Part shown: positions 10,127 to 22,016 of the stretch, in pieces
Layout of the letters: each line of letters begins with the position of its first letter
Position numbering within the stretch: position 1 is the first letter of the stretch
Assembly (NCBI RefSeq): GCF_024166365.1
Contig: NC_064825.1
Location: forward strand, 105,228,480 to 105,292,479
Length of the DNA: 64,000 nt
Source: Elephas maximus indicus
Taxonomy: Eukaryota; Chordata; Mammalia; Proboscidea; Elephantidae
Direction of reading: 5' to 3'
Made by a program: the position numbers and the translations under genes
The notes under the pieces: model-generated
The model's input: only the letters and a program-made list of their open reading frames with translations
Told to the model about the DNA's origin: nothing
Databases searched by the model: none

Positions 10127-13100
10127 GTTGTTGTTGTTGTTGTTAGGTGCCATTGAGTGGGTTCCAACTCATAACAACGCTGTGCACAACAGAACAAGAC
10201 ACCGCCCAGTCCTGCACCATCCTTACAGTCTTTGTTATGCTTGAGCCCATTGTTGGACCCACTGTATCAATCCATCTCGTTGAGGTTGTTCCTCTTTTCC
10301 ACTGACCCTGTACTTTACCAAGCATGGTGTCCTTCTCCAGGGACTGATCCCTCCTGGCAACATGTCCAAAGTGCGTAAGACCTAGTCTCGCCATCCTTGC
10401 TTCTAAGGAGCATTCTGGTTGTACTACTTCTAAGACAGATTTGTTCATTCTTTTGGCAGTCCATGGTATACTCAATATTCTCCCCCAACATCACTATTCA
10501 AAGGCTTCAATTTTCCTCCCATCTTCCTTATTCATTATCCAGCTTTCACATGCATTTGATGAAAATACCATGGCTTGGGTAAGACACACCTTAATCTTTG
10601 AGGGGAGGTCTTTGCCTTTCAACATTTTTAAGAGGTCCTTTGCAGCAGATTTGCCCAGTGCAATGTATTTTTTGATTTCTTGACTGCTACTTCCATGGCT
10701 GTTGATTGTGGATCCAAGTAAAATGAAATCCTTGACAACTTCAATCTTTTCTCTGTTTATCACGATGTTTTTTGGTCTAGTTGTGAGGATTTTGGTTTTC
10801 TTTATGTTGAGGTGGAATCCATACTGAAGTCTGTGGTCTTTGATCTTCCTCAGTAAGTGCTTCAAGTCCTCTTCACTTTCAGCAAAAAAGGTTGTGTCTT
10901 CTGCATAAGGTAGGTTGTTAATCAGTCTTCCTCTAATCCTGATGCCTTGTTCTTCATATAGTCCAATTTTTCAGATTATTTGCTCAGCATACAGATTAAG
11001 TAGGTATGGTGATAGGATACAACCCTGACACACACCTCTTCTGACTTTAAACCACACAGTATCCCCTTCTTCTGTTGGAACAACTGCCTCTTGATCTATG
11101 TACAGGTTCCTCACGGGCACAATTAAGTGGAATTCCTATTCTCAAATGTTCTCCGTAATTTGTTAAGATTCACACAGTCGAATGGCGTTGCATAGTCAAT
11201 AAAACAGAGGTAATCATCCTTCTGGTATTCTCTGCTTTCAGCCAGGAGTCATCTGACATCAGCAATGATATCCCTGGTTCCATGTCCTCTCCTGAATCTG
11301 GCGTGAATTTCCGGCAGTTCCCTGTCAATATACTGCTGCAGCCAGTTTTGAATGATCTTCAGGAAAATTTTGCTTCCATGTGATATTAATGATATTGTTC
11401 TATAATTTCTGCATTCAGTTGGATCGGCTTTCTTGGGAATAGGCATAAATATGGATCTCTTCCAGTCAGTTGGCCAGGAAATTGTCTTCTACATTTCTCA
11501 ACATAGATGAGTGAGCACTTCCAGTGCTGCATCTGTTTGTTGAAACATCTCAATTGATATTCCATCAATTCCTGGAGCCTTGTTTTTCACCAATGCCTTC
11601 AGAGAAGCTTGGACTTCTTCCTTCAGCATCATCTAAAAAAAAAAAAAAAAACCCACTGCTGTCGAACAGCTGTAACCACTACGCCGTCAGGATTTCCTCA
11701 GCACCATCAGTTCCTGACTATATGCTGCCTCTTGTAATGGTTGAACGTCGTTGACTAATTCTTTTTGGTGTAGTGGCTCTATATTCCTTCCATCTTCTTT
11801 TGATGATTCCTGTGTTGTCTAATATTTTCCCCATAGAATCCTTCATTACTGCAACTCCAGGCTTCAATTTTTCCTTCAGTTCTTTCAGCTTGAGAAACGC
11901 GAAGCATGTTCTCCCATTTCGGTTTTGTATCTCCAGTTCTTTGCACATGTCATTATAATACTTTACTTTGTCTTCTTGAGACTTCCTTTGAAATCTTCCA
12001 TGCAATTCTTTTAATTCATTATTTTATTTTATTTTTTTTTTTTGCTTTAGCAGCTTGACATTTGAAAGCAAGTTTCAGAGTCTCCTCTGACATCCATCTT
12101 GGTCTTTTCTTTCTTTTGTGTCTTTTCAATGACCTCTTGCTTCTTTCATGTATGATGTCCTTGATGTCATTCCACAACTTGTCTGATTTTCGGTCATTAG
12201 TGTTCAACACGTCTACTCTATTTTTTAGATGGCCTCTGAATTCAGGTGGTATATACTCAAGGTCATATTTTGGCTCTCATGGACTTGCTCTGATTCACTA
12301 CTGTTTCAACTTGAACTTGCATACGAGTCATTGATGGTCTGTTCCACAGTTGGCCCCTGACCTTGTTCTGACTGATGATATTGAGCCTTTTTCATAGTCT
12401 CTTTCCACAGATACAGTCAATTTGATTCCTGTGTGTTCCATCTTGAGAGGTACATGTGTATAGTTGCTGTTTATGTTGGTGATAAAAGGTATTTGCAATG
12501 AAGTCGTTGGTGTTGCAAAATTCTATCATTTGACCTCTGGCATTGTTTCTATCACCAAGGCCATTTTTCCAACCACCGATCCTTCTTTTTTGTTTCATAT
12601 TCTTTCATATTCCAACCGCTGGTAAATACCAATGCATCCTGATTGTATGTTCAATCAATTTCAGACTGCAGAAGCTGATAAAAACCTTCATTTTCTTCAT
12701 CTTTGGCCTTAGTGGTTAGTGGGTAAAACTTGAATAATAATCATATTAACTGGTCTTCCTTGTAGGCATATGGATATTATCCTATCACTGACAGTGTTAT
12801 ACTTCAAGATAAAGAAAAGAAAAATTCTTTGTGACAATGAATGCAACACCATTCTTCTTCAAGTTGTCATTCCTGACATAGTAGCTTATATGATTGTACA
12901 ATTAAAAATGGCCAACACCAGTCCATTTTAGCTCATTAATGCCTAGGATATTGATATTTATGCATTTCATTTCATTTTTGATGATTTCCAATTTTCCTAG
13001 ATTCATACTTCCTACATTTCAGGTTCCGATTATTAATGGATGTTTGCAGCTGTTTCTTCTCATTTGGAGTCATGTCACATCAGAGAATGAAGGTCCTGAA

Positions 13101-13434
13101 AGCTTTATTCCATCCATGTCATTAAGGTCGACTCTACTTTGAGGAGGTAGCTCTTCTCCAGTCATCTTTCGAGTGACTTGAAAACCTGGAGGGCTCATCT
13201 TCCAGCACTATATCTGACAATGTTCCACTGCTATTCATAAGGCTTTCGCTGGCTAATTCTTTTCAGAAGTAGACTGTCAGTTCCTTTTTCCTAGTCTGTC
13301 TTAGTCCTGAAGCTCAGCTGAAACCTATCTGCCATGGGTGACCCTGCTGGTATCTGAATACTGGTGGCATAGCTTCCAGCATCACGGCAATGCACAAGCC
13401 CCTACAGTATGGCAATCTGACACGCACGTGGGGG
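10127..13434 (-). mobile_element. Full-length RTE-class LINE, inactive
   Basis: This is a 3.3-kb non-LTR retrotransposon on the minus strand, from a (TTG)n 3' end at the left to a 5' end reading ccccacgtgcgtg-like on the minus strand at the right. Reverse-transcriptase-domain pieces are visible on the minus strand (for example IPKKADPTECRNYRTISLIS near 11440-11385, and LTTRPKNIVINREKIEVVKDFILLGSTINSHG near 10780-10700). An endonuclease region lies around 12200-12900. Frameshifts and stops scatter the single long ORF expected of RTE elements, so it cannot move on its own. A small AfroSINE remnant interrupts it at 11634-11698. Perfect 11-bp duplications flank it. Confidence 0.93.
11634..11698 (-). 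mobile_element. Internally deleted AfroSINE inside the RTE
   Basis: Only the two ends of the SINE remain: an A-rich tail with 'cccactgctgtcg', and the head 'ccactacgccgtcaggattt'. The middle of about 100 bp is missing. It is flanked by cagcatcatc (11624-11633) and cagcaccatc (11699-11708), a 9/10 target-site duplication, so it postdates the RTE. Confidence 0.82.
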
Positions 13435-13445
13435 TGGTTTAGGAT
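13435..13445. repeat. Target-site duplication, right copy of RTE
   Basis: This tggtttaggat is an exact repeat of 10116-10126 and marks the 5' boundary of the full-length RTE. Confidence 0.88.
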
Positions 13446-13457
13446 ATTACATACTTA

Positions 13458-13504
13458 ACACACACACACACACATATATATATATACATATATATACACA
13501 CACG
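13458..13504. repeat. (CA)n/(TA)n microsatellite
   Basis: A CA run is followed by TATA and then ACAC words, a compound dinucleotide tract directly downstream of the RTE 5' end. Confidence 0.85.
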
Positions 13505-13734
13505 TATTTATAATGACTGTAAAAGATATAGGACACAGCCTGTTATACAATAGATATTCACCTTCATGATTTTTTAGAATTATGTTTTAGGATATCACAT
13601 ACTTTACCCACAATTCTAAAATATCATGAAGATGAATATCTATTATATGTCAGACTGTGTCCTATATTTTTTGCATGCACTATAAAAAAAAAATTACTTC
13701 CATTCTACTAATTTAAATTTTATATTATTAGCTA

Positions 13735-13800
13735 TCTCATTTTACTGATGAGGAAATCAAGGCTTAGAAATATTTAAAGTTTTCCAAGATCATCTGCGTT
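13735..13800 (-). mobile_element. MIR SINE core fragment
   Basis: The phrase 'ttactgatgaggaaatcaag' followed by 'ggcttagaa' matches the conserved part of mammalian MIR in the minus orientation. It is an ancient, inert fragment. Confidence 0.6.
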
Positions 13801-13811
13801 AATAAATAACA

Positions 13812-14033
13812 ACAAAACCCAAAGCCTCTTACTTTCCAGTCAATTCAGACTCATGGGAAAGCTGTGTTACAGAGTAGAACATCTCCAGAGGGATTTATTG
13901 GTTGTAATCTCTTTTTACTAATCTTTATAGAAGCAGATGGCTAAGCTTTTCTTCATCAGCCCCTCTGTGTGGGTTCGAACCACCAACCTTACATTTAGTA
14001 GTTGAGTACAAACTGCTTGTGCCACCCAGAGAC
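13812..14033 (-). mobile_element. AfroSINE, long variant
   Basis: This is a minus-strand copy with 'caaaacccaaagcctcttac' at its tail, 'gggttcgaaccaccaacc' in the middle and 'gccacccagagacc' at the head. It is moderately diverged. Confidence 0.8.
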
Positions 14034-14344
14034 CTAATAAATAACAATGATGTGACTTTTAAAAATAATTGTACCATCGTTATCCTAACCTGCCATGCTT
14101 GTTTTTTTAGATTATTGACTATACTCTTTCTCAAAAACAGTAAATATGATTTTTTTAAATAGTTCTATCTATAAATTATAGATTTTTAAGGCAATTATTT
14201 CCTGTTATGTCAGAGTAATTTAGAAGCTAGTGATTAAGTGAAACAATTGAATTGACAACAAATTTCCCATGTCTAATTCACTACTTTCAACGTCATTACA
14301 AAAATTATTATCATAAGCAACAAAATAACTATCATCATCAACAT

Positions 14345-14868
14345 TGTCGTGGGTTGAGTTTTGTCCCCCCAAAATATGTGTCAACTTAGGCCATGATTCG
14401 CAGTATTGTGTAGTTGCCCTCCATTTTGTGTCAGTAATTTTCCTGTGTGTTGTAAATCCTAATCTCCGCCTGTGGTTAACAAGGCAAATTTAGATTACGT
14501 TGAAGAGGATCAGGGTAGGATTGTAACACCATTACTAAGATCACATTCCTGATCCAAGGTCAAAGGAATTTCCCTGGGGCGTGGCCTGCACTACCTTTTG
14601 TTTTACAAAAGATGAAAGGAAAGGGAAGAAGCAAGGAGTGGGATTTTATAAGACCAAGAAAGCAGAGTCCAGACTGAAGCTCCTAACACAGGGAAAGATT
14701 GCAGACCAGGGCCTCCTTCCAGAGCCAACAGAGAGAGAAAGCGTCCCTCTGGAGCTGACGTCCTGAATTTGGACTTGTAGCCTACTATACTGTGAGAGAA
14801 TAAATTTTTGTGTCAAAGCCATCCACTTATGGTATTTCTGTTATAAGCAGCACTAGATGACAAAGACA
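14345..14868 (+). mobile_element. Solo LTR fossil, same family as the 55 kb MaLR-like element
   Basis: This LTR is closely similar to both LTRs at 55024-55513 and 56492-56995 (opening tgtcgtgg, end 'gacaaagaca'). About 5-bp repeats, aacat and gacat, flank it, as expected for ERVL-type insertion. No internal region is present, which suggests recombination between two LTRs left one behind. It is noncoding. Confidence 0.75.
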
Positions 14869-16084
14869 GACATCATGTGTTTTTTTTTAATTATTTTCTA
14901 TATACAACATTATGTAGGTAATAAATTTTTTTATATACCCCTTTTTTAAACCATTAAACATATAAATAGGAAAGGAAAGCATTTATATTACTGTAAAATG
15001 GTCCTTACTCAGTAACTGATATTTTGAATCCCAGAGATCATGGTGGAGTGATACAAGTGGTTGGAAAGAAGTAGGAGATATGTCAGAAACCATGAGAAAC
15101 AGATTCATATGGGGATTGGCAAATGGGTGATGAGGGATGTCTCAAGCATTTCTGGGCTTCGATGAACAACTAACTTCATAGATATAAACGGTATAATGAG
15201 ATTAATTTTTATGAGCCTAACATTATTGAGAAAAGTCTGTGAATATTGAGAGGAAGATGGGTTTGAGGGTTATTAGATTCAGAAATATTCTGGAGACCCC
15301 CTGTCTGTTCCTATCCGGGGCTTTAGGAGTAGAAGCCTTCTCTGAGTAGTCAGGCACTCACTTGAATTCTGTTCTATTGCAACCTGCAGGAGTTTCTCAT
15401 ACTCCAAGTCTATTTAGGTATGGCCCAACTTTATATGAATAAGCATTTGAACCTCACTTACAGAGAAAAGTATTGAATAAACACTGTGAAAAACAGGGAC
15501 TACTTGAAATTGCCCTGGATATGAAAATCAATTGCTCATGCCTGTTGTGTTGATATCAGGAATGTTATGGTGTCCTGTTTGAGATGTATCTTAAACACTT
15601 GTTCTCAGAAAAGCTGGAAATTTGATTCAGGAGGGCAAATTCTATTTATCAAAATGGCTTACTTATTAAAACTGTCATTTTTTTGCTACTTGTATGAAGA
15701 CATATGAGTGATTTTTGTATATTTGTGTATCTAGTAATTTTGCAAAACTATCAATTTGGTATACATATTCTTTTGTAATATACATATTTTTTCTTTTCAA
15801 GGCATATAGTATTAAACATGGCACATTTCTGTTTCTATTTACTATAATTATTTGCTTGTTTATTTATATATTTGTTCATGTTGCACAGTTACTACTTCAC
15901 TGTGCTAGGTAAAAGTTACAGTTCAGTGACTGACAAAAATAAGGACTGCCTGCAATATTATGTTTTTTGTGATTTCTAAGATATATATATGTCTGTATTT
16001 ACATGATTTTTTGATATTAAAATCACATATCTTTGTCAAATGCCTCTTTAATTCTATCAATTACATTCACTGAGTTGACTTTTT
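14869..16084. other. AT-rich intergenic stretch
   Basis: There is no gene here. The part from about 15670 has a faint resemblance to antisense L1 ORF2, but I cannot define boundaries. Confidence 0.4.
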
Positions 16085-16351
16085 TTAAAGATTTAATTAT
16101 GTTTTAGGTGAAAGTTTTTGGGGCAAATTAGTTTTTCATTCAAAAATTTATACACAATTTGTTTTGTGACATTGGTTGCGATTGCTCAATGTGTCAGCAC
16201 TCTCCCCCTTTCCCTGTCCACCTTAGGCTCTTGGTGTCCATTCTTCCAGTTTTCATGCCTGTCCTGCCTTCCCATCTTTGCTTTGGGCAGGTGTTGCCCG
16301 TTTTATCTTGTATACTTGATTGAACTAAGAAGCACATTCCTCACAAGAGAT

Positions 16352-16500
16352 ATTGTGTGTGCAGAGGTTAAGAGCCTGGCTGCTAATCAAAAGATTGGTA
16401 GTTCTAATCCACCAACCTCTCCGTGGAAACCCTATGGGGGCAGCTCTACTCTGTCTTATAGGGCCACTATGAATCAGAATCAAACTGATGGCAATGGTTT
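16352..16500 (+). mobile_element. AfroSINE nested in L1 3' UTR
   Basis: A plus-strand copy with a slightly truncated head ('gtgcagaggttaagagcctg') and a tail ending 'gatggcaatggtttt'. Confidence 0.85.
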
Positions 16501-16513
16501 TAATCTTTGGCTG

Positions 16514-16638
16514 CAACAATGGGCTCAAGCATAACAACGATTGTAAGGATGGCACAGGACTTTGCAATGTCTCGTTCTGTTGTATACAGAGTCGCTATGA
16601 GTTGGAACTAACTTAACAGCAGGTATCAACAACAATGA
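16514..16638 (+). mobile_element. 5'-truncated RTE 3' end with perfect TSD
   Basis: About 125 bp of the RTE 3' terminus ('gggctcaagcataacaacga' to 'tcaacaacaatga') is bracketed by a perfect 13-bp duplication taatctttggctg at 16501-16513 and 16639-16651. This shows that strongly truncated RTE copies integrate in the normal way. Confidence 0.88.
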
Positions 16639-17420
16639 TAATCTTTGGCTGAAGGGTGGACTTCAGGAGTGGCTTCAGTTCTGAGTTAGCAGGGTATCTG
16701 TGGGCCACAGTCTCAGGAGTTCTTCCACTTTCTGTCAGGCCAGTAAGTATGGTCTTTTTTTGTGAATTTGAATTGTGTTCTACTTTTTTTTCCTGCTGTA
16801 GGGGACCCTCTGTTGTGATTCCTGTCAGAGCAGTCGATGTTGGTAGTAGGGCACCATCTAGTTCTTCAAGGCTCATGCTGATGGAGGCTGTGGTTCATGT
16901 GGTCCACTAGTCCTTTGGACTAATATTTTATTTGTGTTTTTGGTTTTCCTCCTTCTTTTTTGCTCCAAATGTGATGAGACCAATGGACATACCTTAGATG
17001 GCTACTTGCAAGCTTTTAAGATCCCAGATGCTACTCACCAAAGTAGGATGTAGAACATTTTATTCATGAACTATGCTATGTCAGTTGACTTAGATGTCCC
17101 CTGAGACCATGGTCTTCAGTCTTCAGCCCAAGTAACTTGGTCCCTCCAGGTGTTTGGATGTGTCGAGGAAACTTCTATGACTTTGCCTTGGTCAAGGTGT
17201 GTTGAATTTCCCTATATTGTATATTCTCTTTTCCTTCACCAAAATTACCTTGTCTACTATTTAGTTAGTGATTTACCCTCCCCACTCCAACCCTCCCTAG
17301 TAACCACCAAAGGCCGATTTTTTTTTTTTTTCTGTGTGTAAACTTCTTTTGGGTTTTAGAATGTAGTCTCATATGATATTTGTCCTTTTTGCTGAGTATC
17401 AGAATATTTAAGAACTCTCC

Positions 17421-18023
17421 ATATTATACAACTATGTAATAATATAAAGAATCTTGTATTCAAATGTAAATACACTGTATCACAAAATAATCACAATGCT
17501 TATATTTATGAAAATTGCAGCAAATATGGATTACCATTAAACATAAAAGTGTTACCACTTAAACCCTTAAAACCATGACTGTGACTCAGACCTTGAATAA
17601 AAACTGATAAGCTGCATTTTAACAAGTTTCTGTCACCTTATCTTCCAAATTATGAGCATGCTACATATTTCTGGTTATTTAATTTACTTTAATTTTTGTA
17701 GTAAAAGTTTTATATATATATATTTTTTTTTTCTGCACAAGTCTTGGACATCTTGCACATCCGTCAGTACTTGATATTTTTCAGGTTATATTTTTTTATG
17801 TCATTTGCAAAATGTGTGTTGCTTTTAGACTAGAATATAATTTAATTTTACATTAATTTTCCTCTTGTCACTCTAAGATTTCCTTAAAACTTTACAATTT
17901 ATTTGTAGATTATTTTAGATTTTCCACATGCATGTAATTAAATATCTAAATATATTGTGATTTTCTTGTTTCCAATCTTATCTTTTAGTTGTTTTTTCTT
18001 GCTTTATTTGACTTCGGTATAAT
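17421..18023 (-). mobile_element. AT-rich, probably L1 ORF2 antisense
   Basis: Old AT-rich sequence that reads like antisense L1 ORF2 ('gtcatttgcaaaatgtgtg' area), continuing beyond the RTE insertion at 18024. The assignment is weak. Confidence 0.4.
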
Positions 18024-18623
18024 TCAGCAACATCATGAGTAATGAAGAAAAGACTGAAATTGTCAAGGATTTCGTTTTACTTGGACCTTGAATCAATGCT
18101 TATGGAAGCAGCACTTAAGAAATCAAACAATGCATTGCATTAGACAAATCAGCTGCAAAAGGCCTCTTTAAAGTGTTAAAAAAGAAAGATGTCATTTTCA
18201 GGATGAAGGTGTGCCTGAACCAAGCCATAGTGTTTTCAATGGCCTAATATGCATATGAAGGCTGGATAATGAATAAAGAAGAATTGATGGTGTTGATATT
18301 GGCAAAGAATATTCTTCTGGACTGGCAAAAGAATGAACAGACCTGTCTTGGAAGAAGTACAACCAGAATGCTCCTTAGAAGTGAGAAAGGCAAGTCTTGT
18401 TATCAGGAGGAACCAATCCCTGGAGAAGGACCTCATATTCGGTAAAGTGGAAGATCAGAGAAAAAGGAAGCACCTAAGGAATGGATTGACACAGTGGCTG
18501 CAGCAATGAGTTCAAGCATAACAACAATTGTGAGGGTGGTGGAGGACTAGGCAGTGTTTCATTCTGTTGTACATAGGGTTGCTGTAAGTCAGAACTGACT
18601 CAATGGTACCTAACAACAACAAA
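18024..18623 (+). mobile_element. 5'-truncated RTE fragment (3' end)
   Basis: The plus-strand 3' quarter of an RTE runs from 'agcaacatcatgagtaatga' to 'cctaacaacaacaaaaac'. The coding part is broken by frameshifts. It sits within older L1-like sequence. Confidence 0.85.
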
Positions 18624-18918
18624 AACAATGTTGAATAAAAATGATAAAAATGTGCTTCCCTGATTTCCTGGTCTCACAGGGAAATTATTCAATATTTCAT
18701 ATTTAAGAATGTGTTTTGGTGTAGGTTATTTGAGATTCTTTTCCAGATTACTAAAGCCCTGTGTTGTTGTATGTGTATGTGTTTTTTGCTTTTTTTGTTT
18801 GTGAGTAGATTATTTAATTTTGTCAACTAGTTTTCATCGTAAGACAACTCATGTGATTTAGCTCTTTTAATATTTTAAAAAGGCAACTTAAATTCCTTGA
18901 TTTTTTAATATTGAACCA
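18624..18918 (-). mobile_element. L1 ORF2 antisense fragment
   Basis: 'caatgttgaataaaaatgat' and what follows match antisense L1 ORF2. The fragment lies between two RTE insertions and probably continues at 22017. Confidence 0.55.
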
Positions 18919-18930
18919 AATTTTCCTTCT
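18919..18930. repeat. Target-site duplication, left copy of inverted RTE
   Basis: aattttccttct here matches aattttgcttct at 22005-22016 in 11 of 12 positions. Confidence 0.8.
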
Positions 18931-21900
18931 TGCTGTTGTTATCGTTAGGTGCCGTCCATTGGTTCCAACTCATAGCGACCCTATCTATGTACAACAAAAG
19001 GAAACACTGCCCGATCCTGACCCATTCTCACAACTGTTGTTAGGCTTAAGGCCATTGTTGCAGCCACTGTGGCTATCCATCTCCTTGGGGGTCTTCTTCT
19101 TTTTCACTGCCTGTCTAATTTACCAAGCATGATGCCCTTCTGCAGGGACTAATCCCTCCTAACAACCTCCCCAAGGTATATGAGATGTAGTTTCGCCATC
19201 CTTGCTTCTAAGGAGCATTCTGGTTTTACTTCTTCCAAGACAGATTTGTTTGTTCATTTGGCAGTCCGTGGTATACTAAGTATTCTTCTTCAACACCACA
19301 ATTCAAAGGCATCAATTCTTTTGTTTTCCTTATTCATTCTCCAGCTTTCACATGCATATGAGGTAATTAAAAACACCATGGCTTGGGTCAGGCCCACCTT
19401 AATCTCCAAAGTGATATTTTTACTTTTTAATGCTTTAAGATGGTCTTTTGCAGTAGATTTGCCCAATGCAATACATCTTTTGATTTCTTGACTGCTGCTG
19501 CCAGGGGTGTTGATTGTGGATCCAAGTAAAATGAAATCCTTGACAACTTCAACTTTTTCCCCATTTATCATGATATTGCTTATTGGCCCATTTGTTAGGA
19601 TTTTTGTTTTCTTTATGTTGAGGTGTAATCCATACTGCAGGCTGAGGTCTTTGATCTTCATCAGTAAGTGCTTCAAGTCCACTTCACTTTCAGTAAGCAA
19701 GGTTGTGTCATCTGTGTAATACAGATTATTAGTGAGTGTCCTCCAATCCTGATGCCCATTTGTCTTCACGTAGTCCAGCTTCTTGGATTATTTGCTCAAC
19801 ACACAGACTGAATCTATATGCTGAAAGGATGTAACCTTAAGGCACACCTTTCCCGACTTTAAACCACACAGGATCCCCTTGTTCTGTAGGAACAACTGCC
19901 TCTTGATCTATGTACAGGTTCTTCACAAGCACCATTAAGAGTTTTGGCATTTCCATTCTTCACAATTTTATCCATAATTTGTTATGATCTACACAGTTGA
20001 ATGCTTTGCATAGTCAATAAAACACAGGTAAACATCTTTCTGGTATTCTCTGCTTTCAGCCAGGATCTATCTGACATCAGCAATGATATCCTTTGTTCCA
20101 TGGCTTCTTCTGAATCTGGCTTGAATTCTGGTAACTCACTGTAGATATACTGCTGTAGCCACTTTTGAATGATCTTCAGCAAAATTTTACTTGCATGTGA
20201 CTAATGATATTTTTTCAATAATTCCCCATTCAACTGGATCACCTTTCTTGAGAATGGGCATAAATATGGATCTCTTCCAGTTGGTTGACCAGGTAATTAC
20301 CTTCCAAATTTCTTGGCATAGACAAGTGAGCACTTCCAGTGCTGCATCCTTTGTTGAAACATCTCATTTGGTATTCAGTCAATTCCTGGGGTCCTGCTTT
20401 TTGCTAATACCTTTAGTTCAGCTTGGACTTCTTCTTTCAGTACCATTGTATCCTGCTCATATGCTACCTCCAGAAATGGTTGAATGTTAACCCATTCTTT
20501 TTTGGTATAGTGACTCTGTGTATTCCTTATATCTTCTTATAATATTCCTGAAATTTTTAATATTTTTCCCCGTAGAATACTTCAATAGTGGAACTCAAGA
20601 CTTGACTTTTTAATTCAGTTCTGTCAGCTTGAAAAATGCCGATCGTCTTCTTCCCTTTTGGGTTTCCATCTCCAGTTTGTTGCACAAGTCATTATAATAT
20701 TTTACTTTGTCTTCTTGAGCCACCCTTTGAATCCTTCTGTCCAGCTCTTTTAATTAATCACTACTTCCTTTCACTTTAGCTACTGTATGTTCAAGAGCAA
20801 GTTTCAGGGTCTCTTCTGACACCTGTTTGGGTCTTTTCTTTCTTTCTTGTCTTTTTAATGACCTTTTGCTTTCTTCATGCATGATGTCCTTGATGTCATT
20901 GCACAACTCGTCTGATTTTTGGTCATTAGTGTTCAACACATCAAATCTATTCTAAATTCAGATGGGATATACTCAAGAAAGTGCTTTGGCTCTTGTGACT
21001 TGTTCCGATTTTCTTCAGTTTCAACTTAAATTTGCATAGGAGCAATTGATGATCTGTTCTGCAGTCAGCCCATGGCCTTGTTCAGACTGATGATATTGAA
21101 AAGCTGCCTCCTCAAAGTAGAGTTGACCTTATTGATGTGGATGGAGTCAAGCTTTCAAGAGCTTCATTTGCTGATGTGGCATGAACCACAATGAGAAGAA
21201 ACAGTTGCAAACATCCATTAAAAATTGGAATGTGTAATATATGAAGTATGAATCTAGGAAAGTTGGACTTAACCATACCAAACACATTGCCACGGCGTCA
21301 ATTTCAACTCATAGCGACCCTATAGGACACAGTAGACTGCCCCATAGAGTCTCCAAGAAGCACCTTGTGGTTTCAAACTGAAAAACTGGAAGTCATTAAA
21401 AATGAAATGAAATACATAAACATCAATATCCTAGGCATTAGTGAGCGTCAGTGGACTGGTATTGGCCATTTGGAATCAGACAATCAGAAGGTCTACTATA
21501 CCCGGAATGATAACTTGAAGAGGAATGGTATTGCATTCATCATCAAAAAGAACATTTCAAGATCTATCCTGAAGTACAATGCTGTCAGTGAGAGGATAAT
21601 ATCCATATACCTACTAGGAAGACTAGTTAATATGACTAATATTCACATTTATGCAGCAACCACTAAGGCCAAAGGCGAAGAAATTGAAGATTTTTACCAA
21701 CTTTTGCAGTCTGAAATTGATCAAATATGCAGTTATGATATGTTGATAATTACTGGTGATTGGAATGCAAAAGTTGGAAACAAAGAAGAAGGGTCAGTAT
21801 TTGGAAAATATGGCTTTGGTGATAGAAACAATGCCAGAGATCACATAAGAGAATTTTGCAAGACCAAAGACTTCTTCATAGCAAATACCTTTTTTCACCA

Positions 21901-22004
21901 ACATAAATGGCAACTATTTTTTTTTTTATACACTTGGATCTCACCAGATGGAAAACAGAGGAATCAAATCAACTACATCTGTGGAAAGAGATGATGAAAA
22001 GCTC
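18931..22004 (-). mobile_element. RTE LINE with 5' inversion (twin-primed)
   Basis: The left arm (18931 to about 21101) is minus-strand RTE from its 3' end up to the endonuclease-end sequence 'gatgatattga'. The right arm (about 21102-22004) is plus-strand RTE from near its 5' end ('agctgcctcctcaaagtaga') to 'gatgatgaaaagctcaa'. The two arms meet at the same point of the element, sharing only tcaa, so together they cover almost the whole RTE except roughly its first 280 bp. One 12-bp target-site duplication encloses both arms, so this is one insertion. An endonuclease-domain stretch is still open at about 21381-21994 (WFQTEKLEVIKNEMKYININ to IANTF). The left arm is broken by frameshifts. Confidence 0.9.
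21267..21379 (-). mobile_element. AfroSINE nested in the inverted RTE arm
   Basis: A partial minus-strand copy ('aaccataccaaacacattgc' to 'caccttgtggtttcaaactg') interrupts the RTE between 'aggaaagttgga' and 'aaaaactggaag'. It must be younger than the RTE insertion. Confidence 0.83.
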
Positions 22005-22016
22005 AATTTTGCTTCT
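22005..22016. repeat. Target-site duplication, right copy of inverted RTE
   Basis: aattttgcttct pairs with 18919-18930. Confidence 0.8.

Larger units (their letters stand above)
16085..17420 (-). mobile_element. L1 3' UTR fragment with nested SINE and RTE tail
   Basis: The sequence matches the 3' UTR of the L1 pieces at 36008-36980 and 58890-59750: 'attcaaaaatttatacac', 'tgaactaagaagcacattcc', 'ttcagttctgagttagcag' and 'gatcccagatgctactcacc'. It is read on the minus strand. It is interrupted by an AfroSINE at 16352-16500 and a short RTE 3' end at 16514-16638. Confidence 0.78.

Noticed and set aside
14581-14766. 61-codon frame in a GC-richer patch
   Set aside because: It lies wholly inside a solo LTR fossil and has no family resemblance.
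21365-21994. 209-codon open frame with endonuclease-like sequence
   Set aside because: It is the inverted 5' arm of an RTE, truncated at the arm end and interrupted upstream by a SINE, not a host gene.
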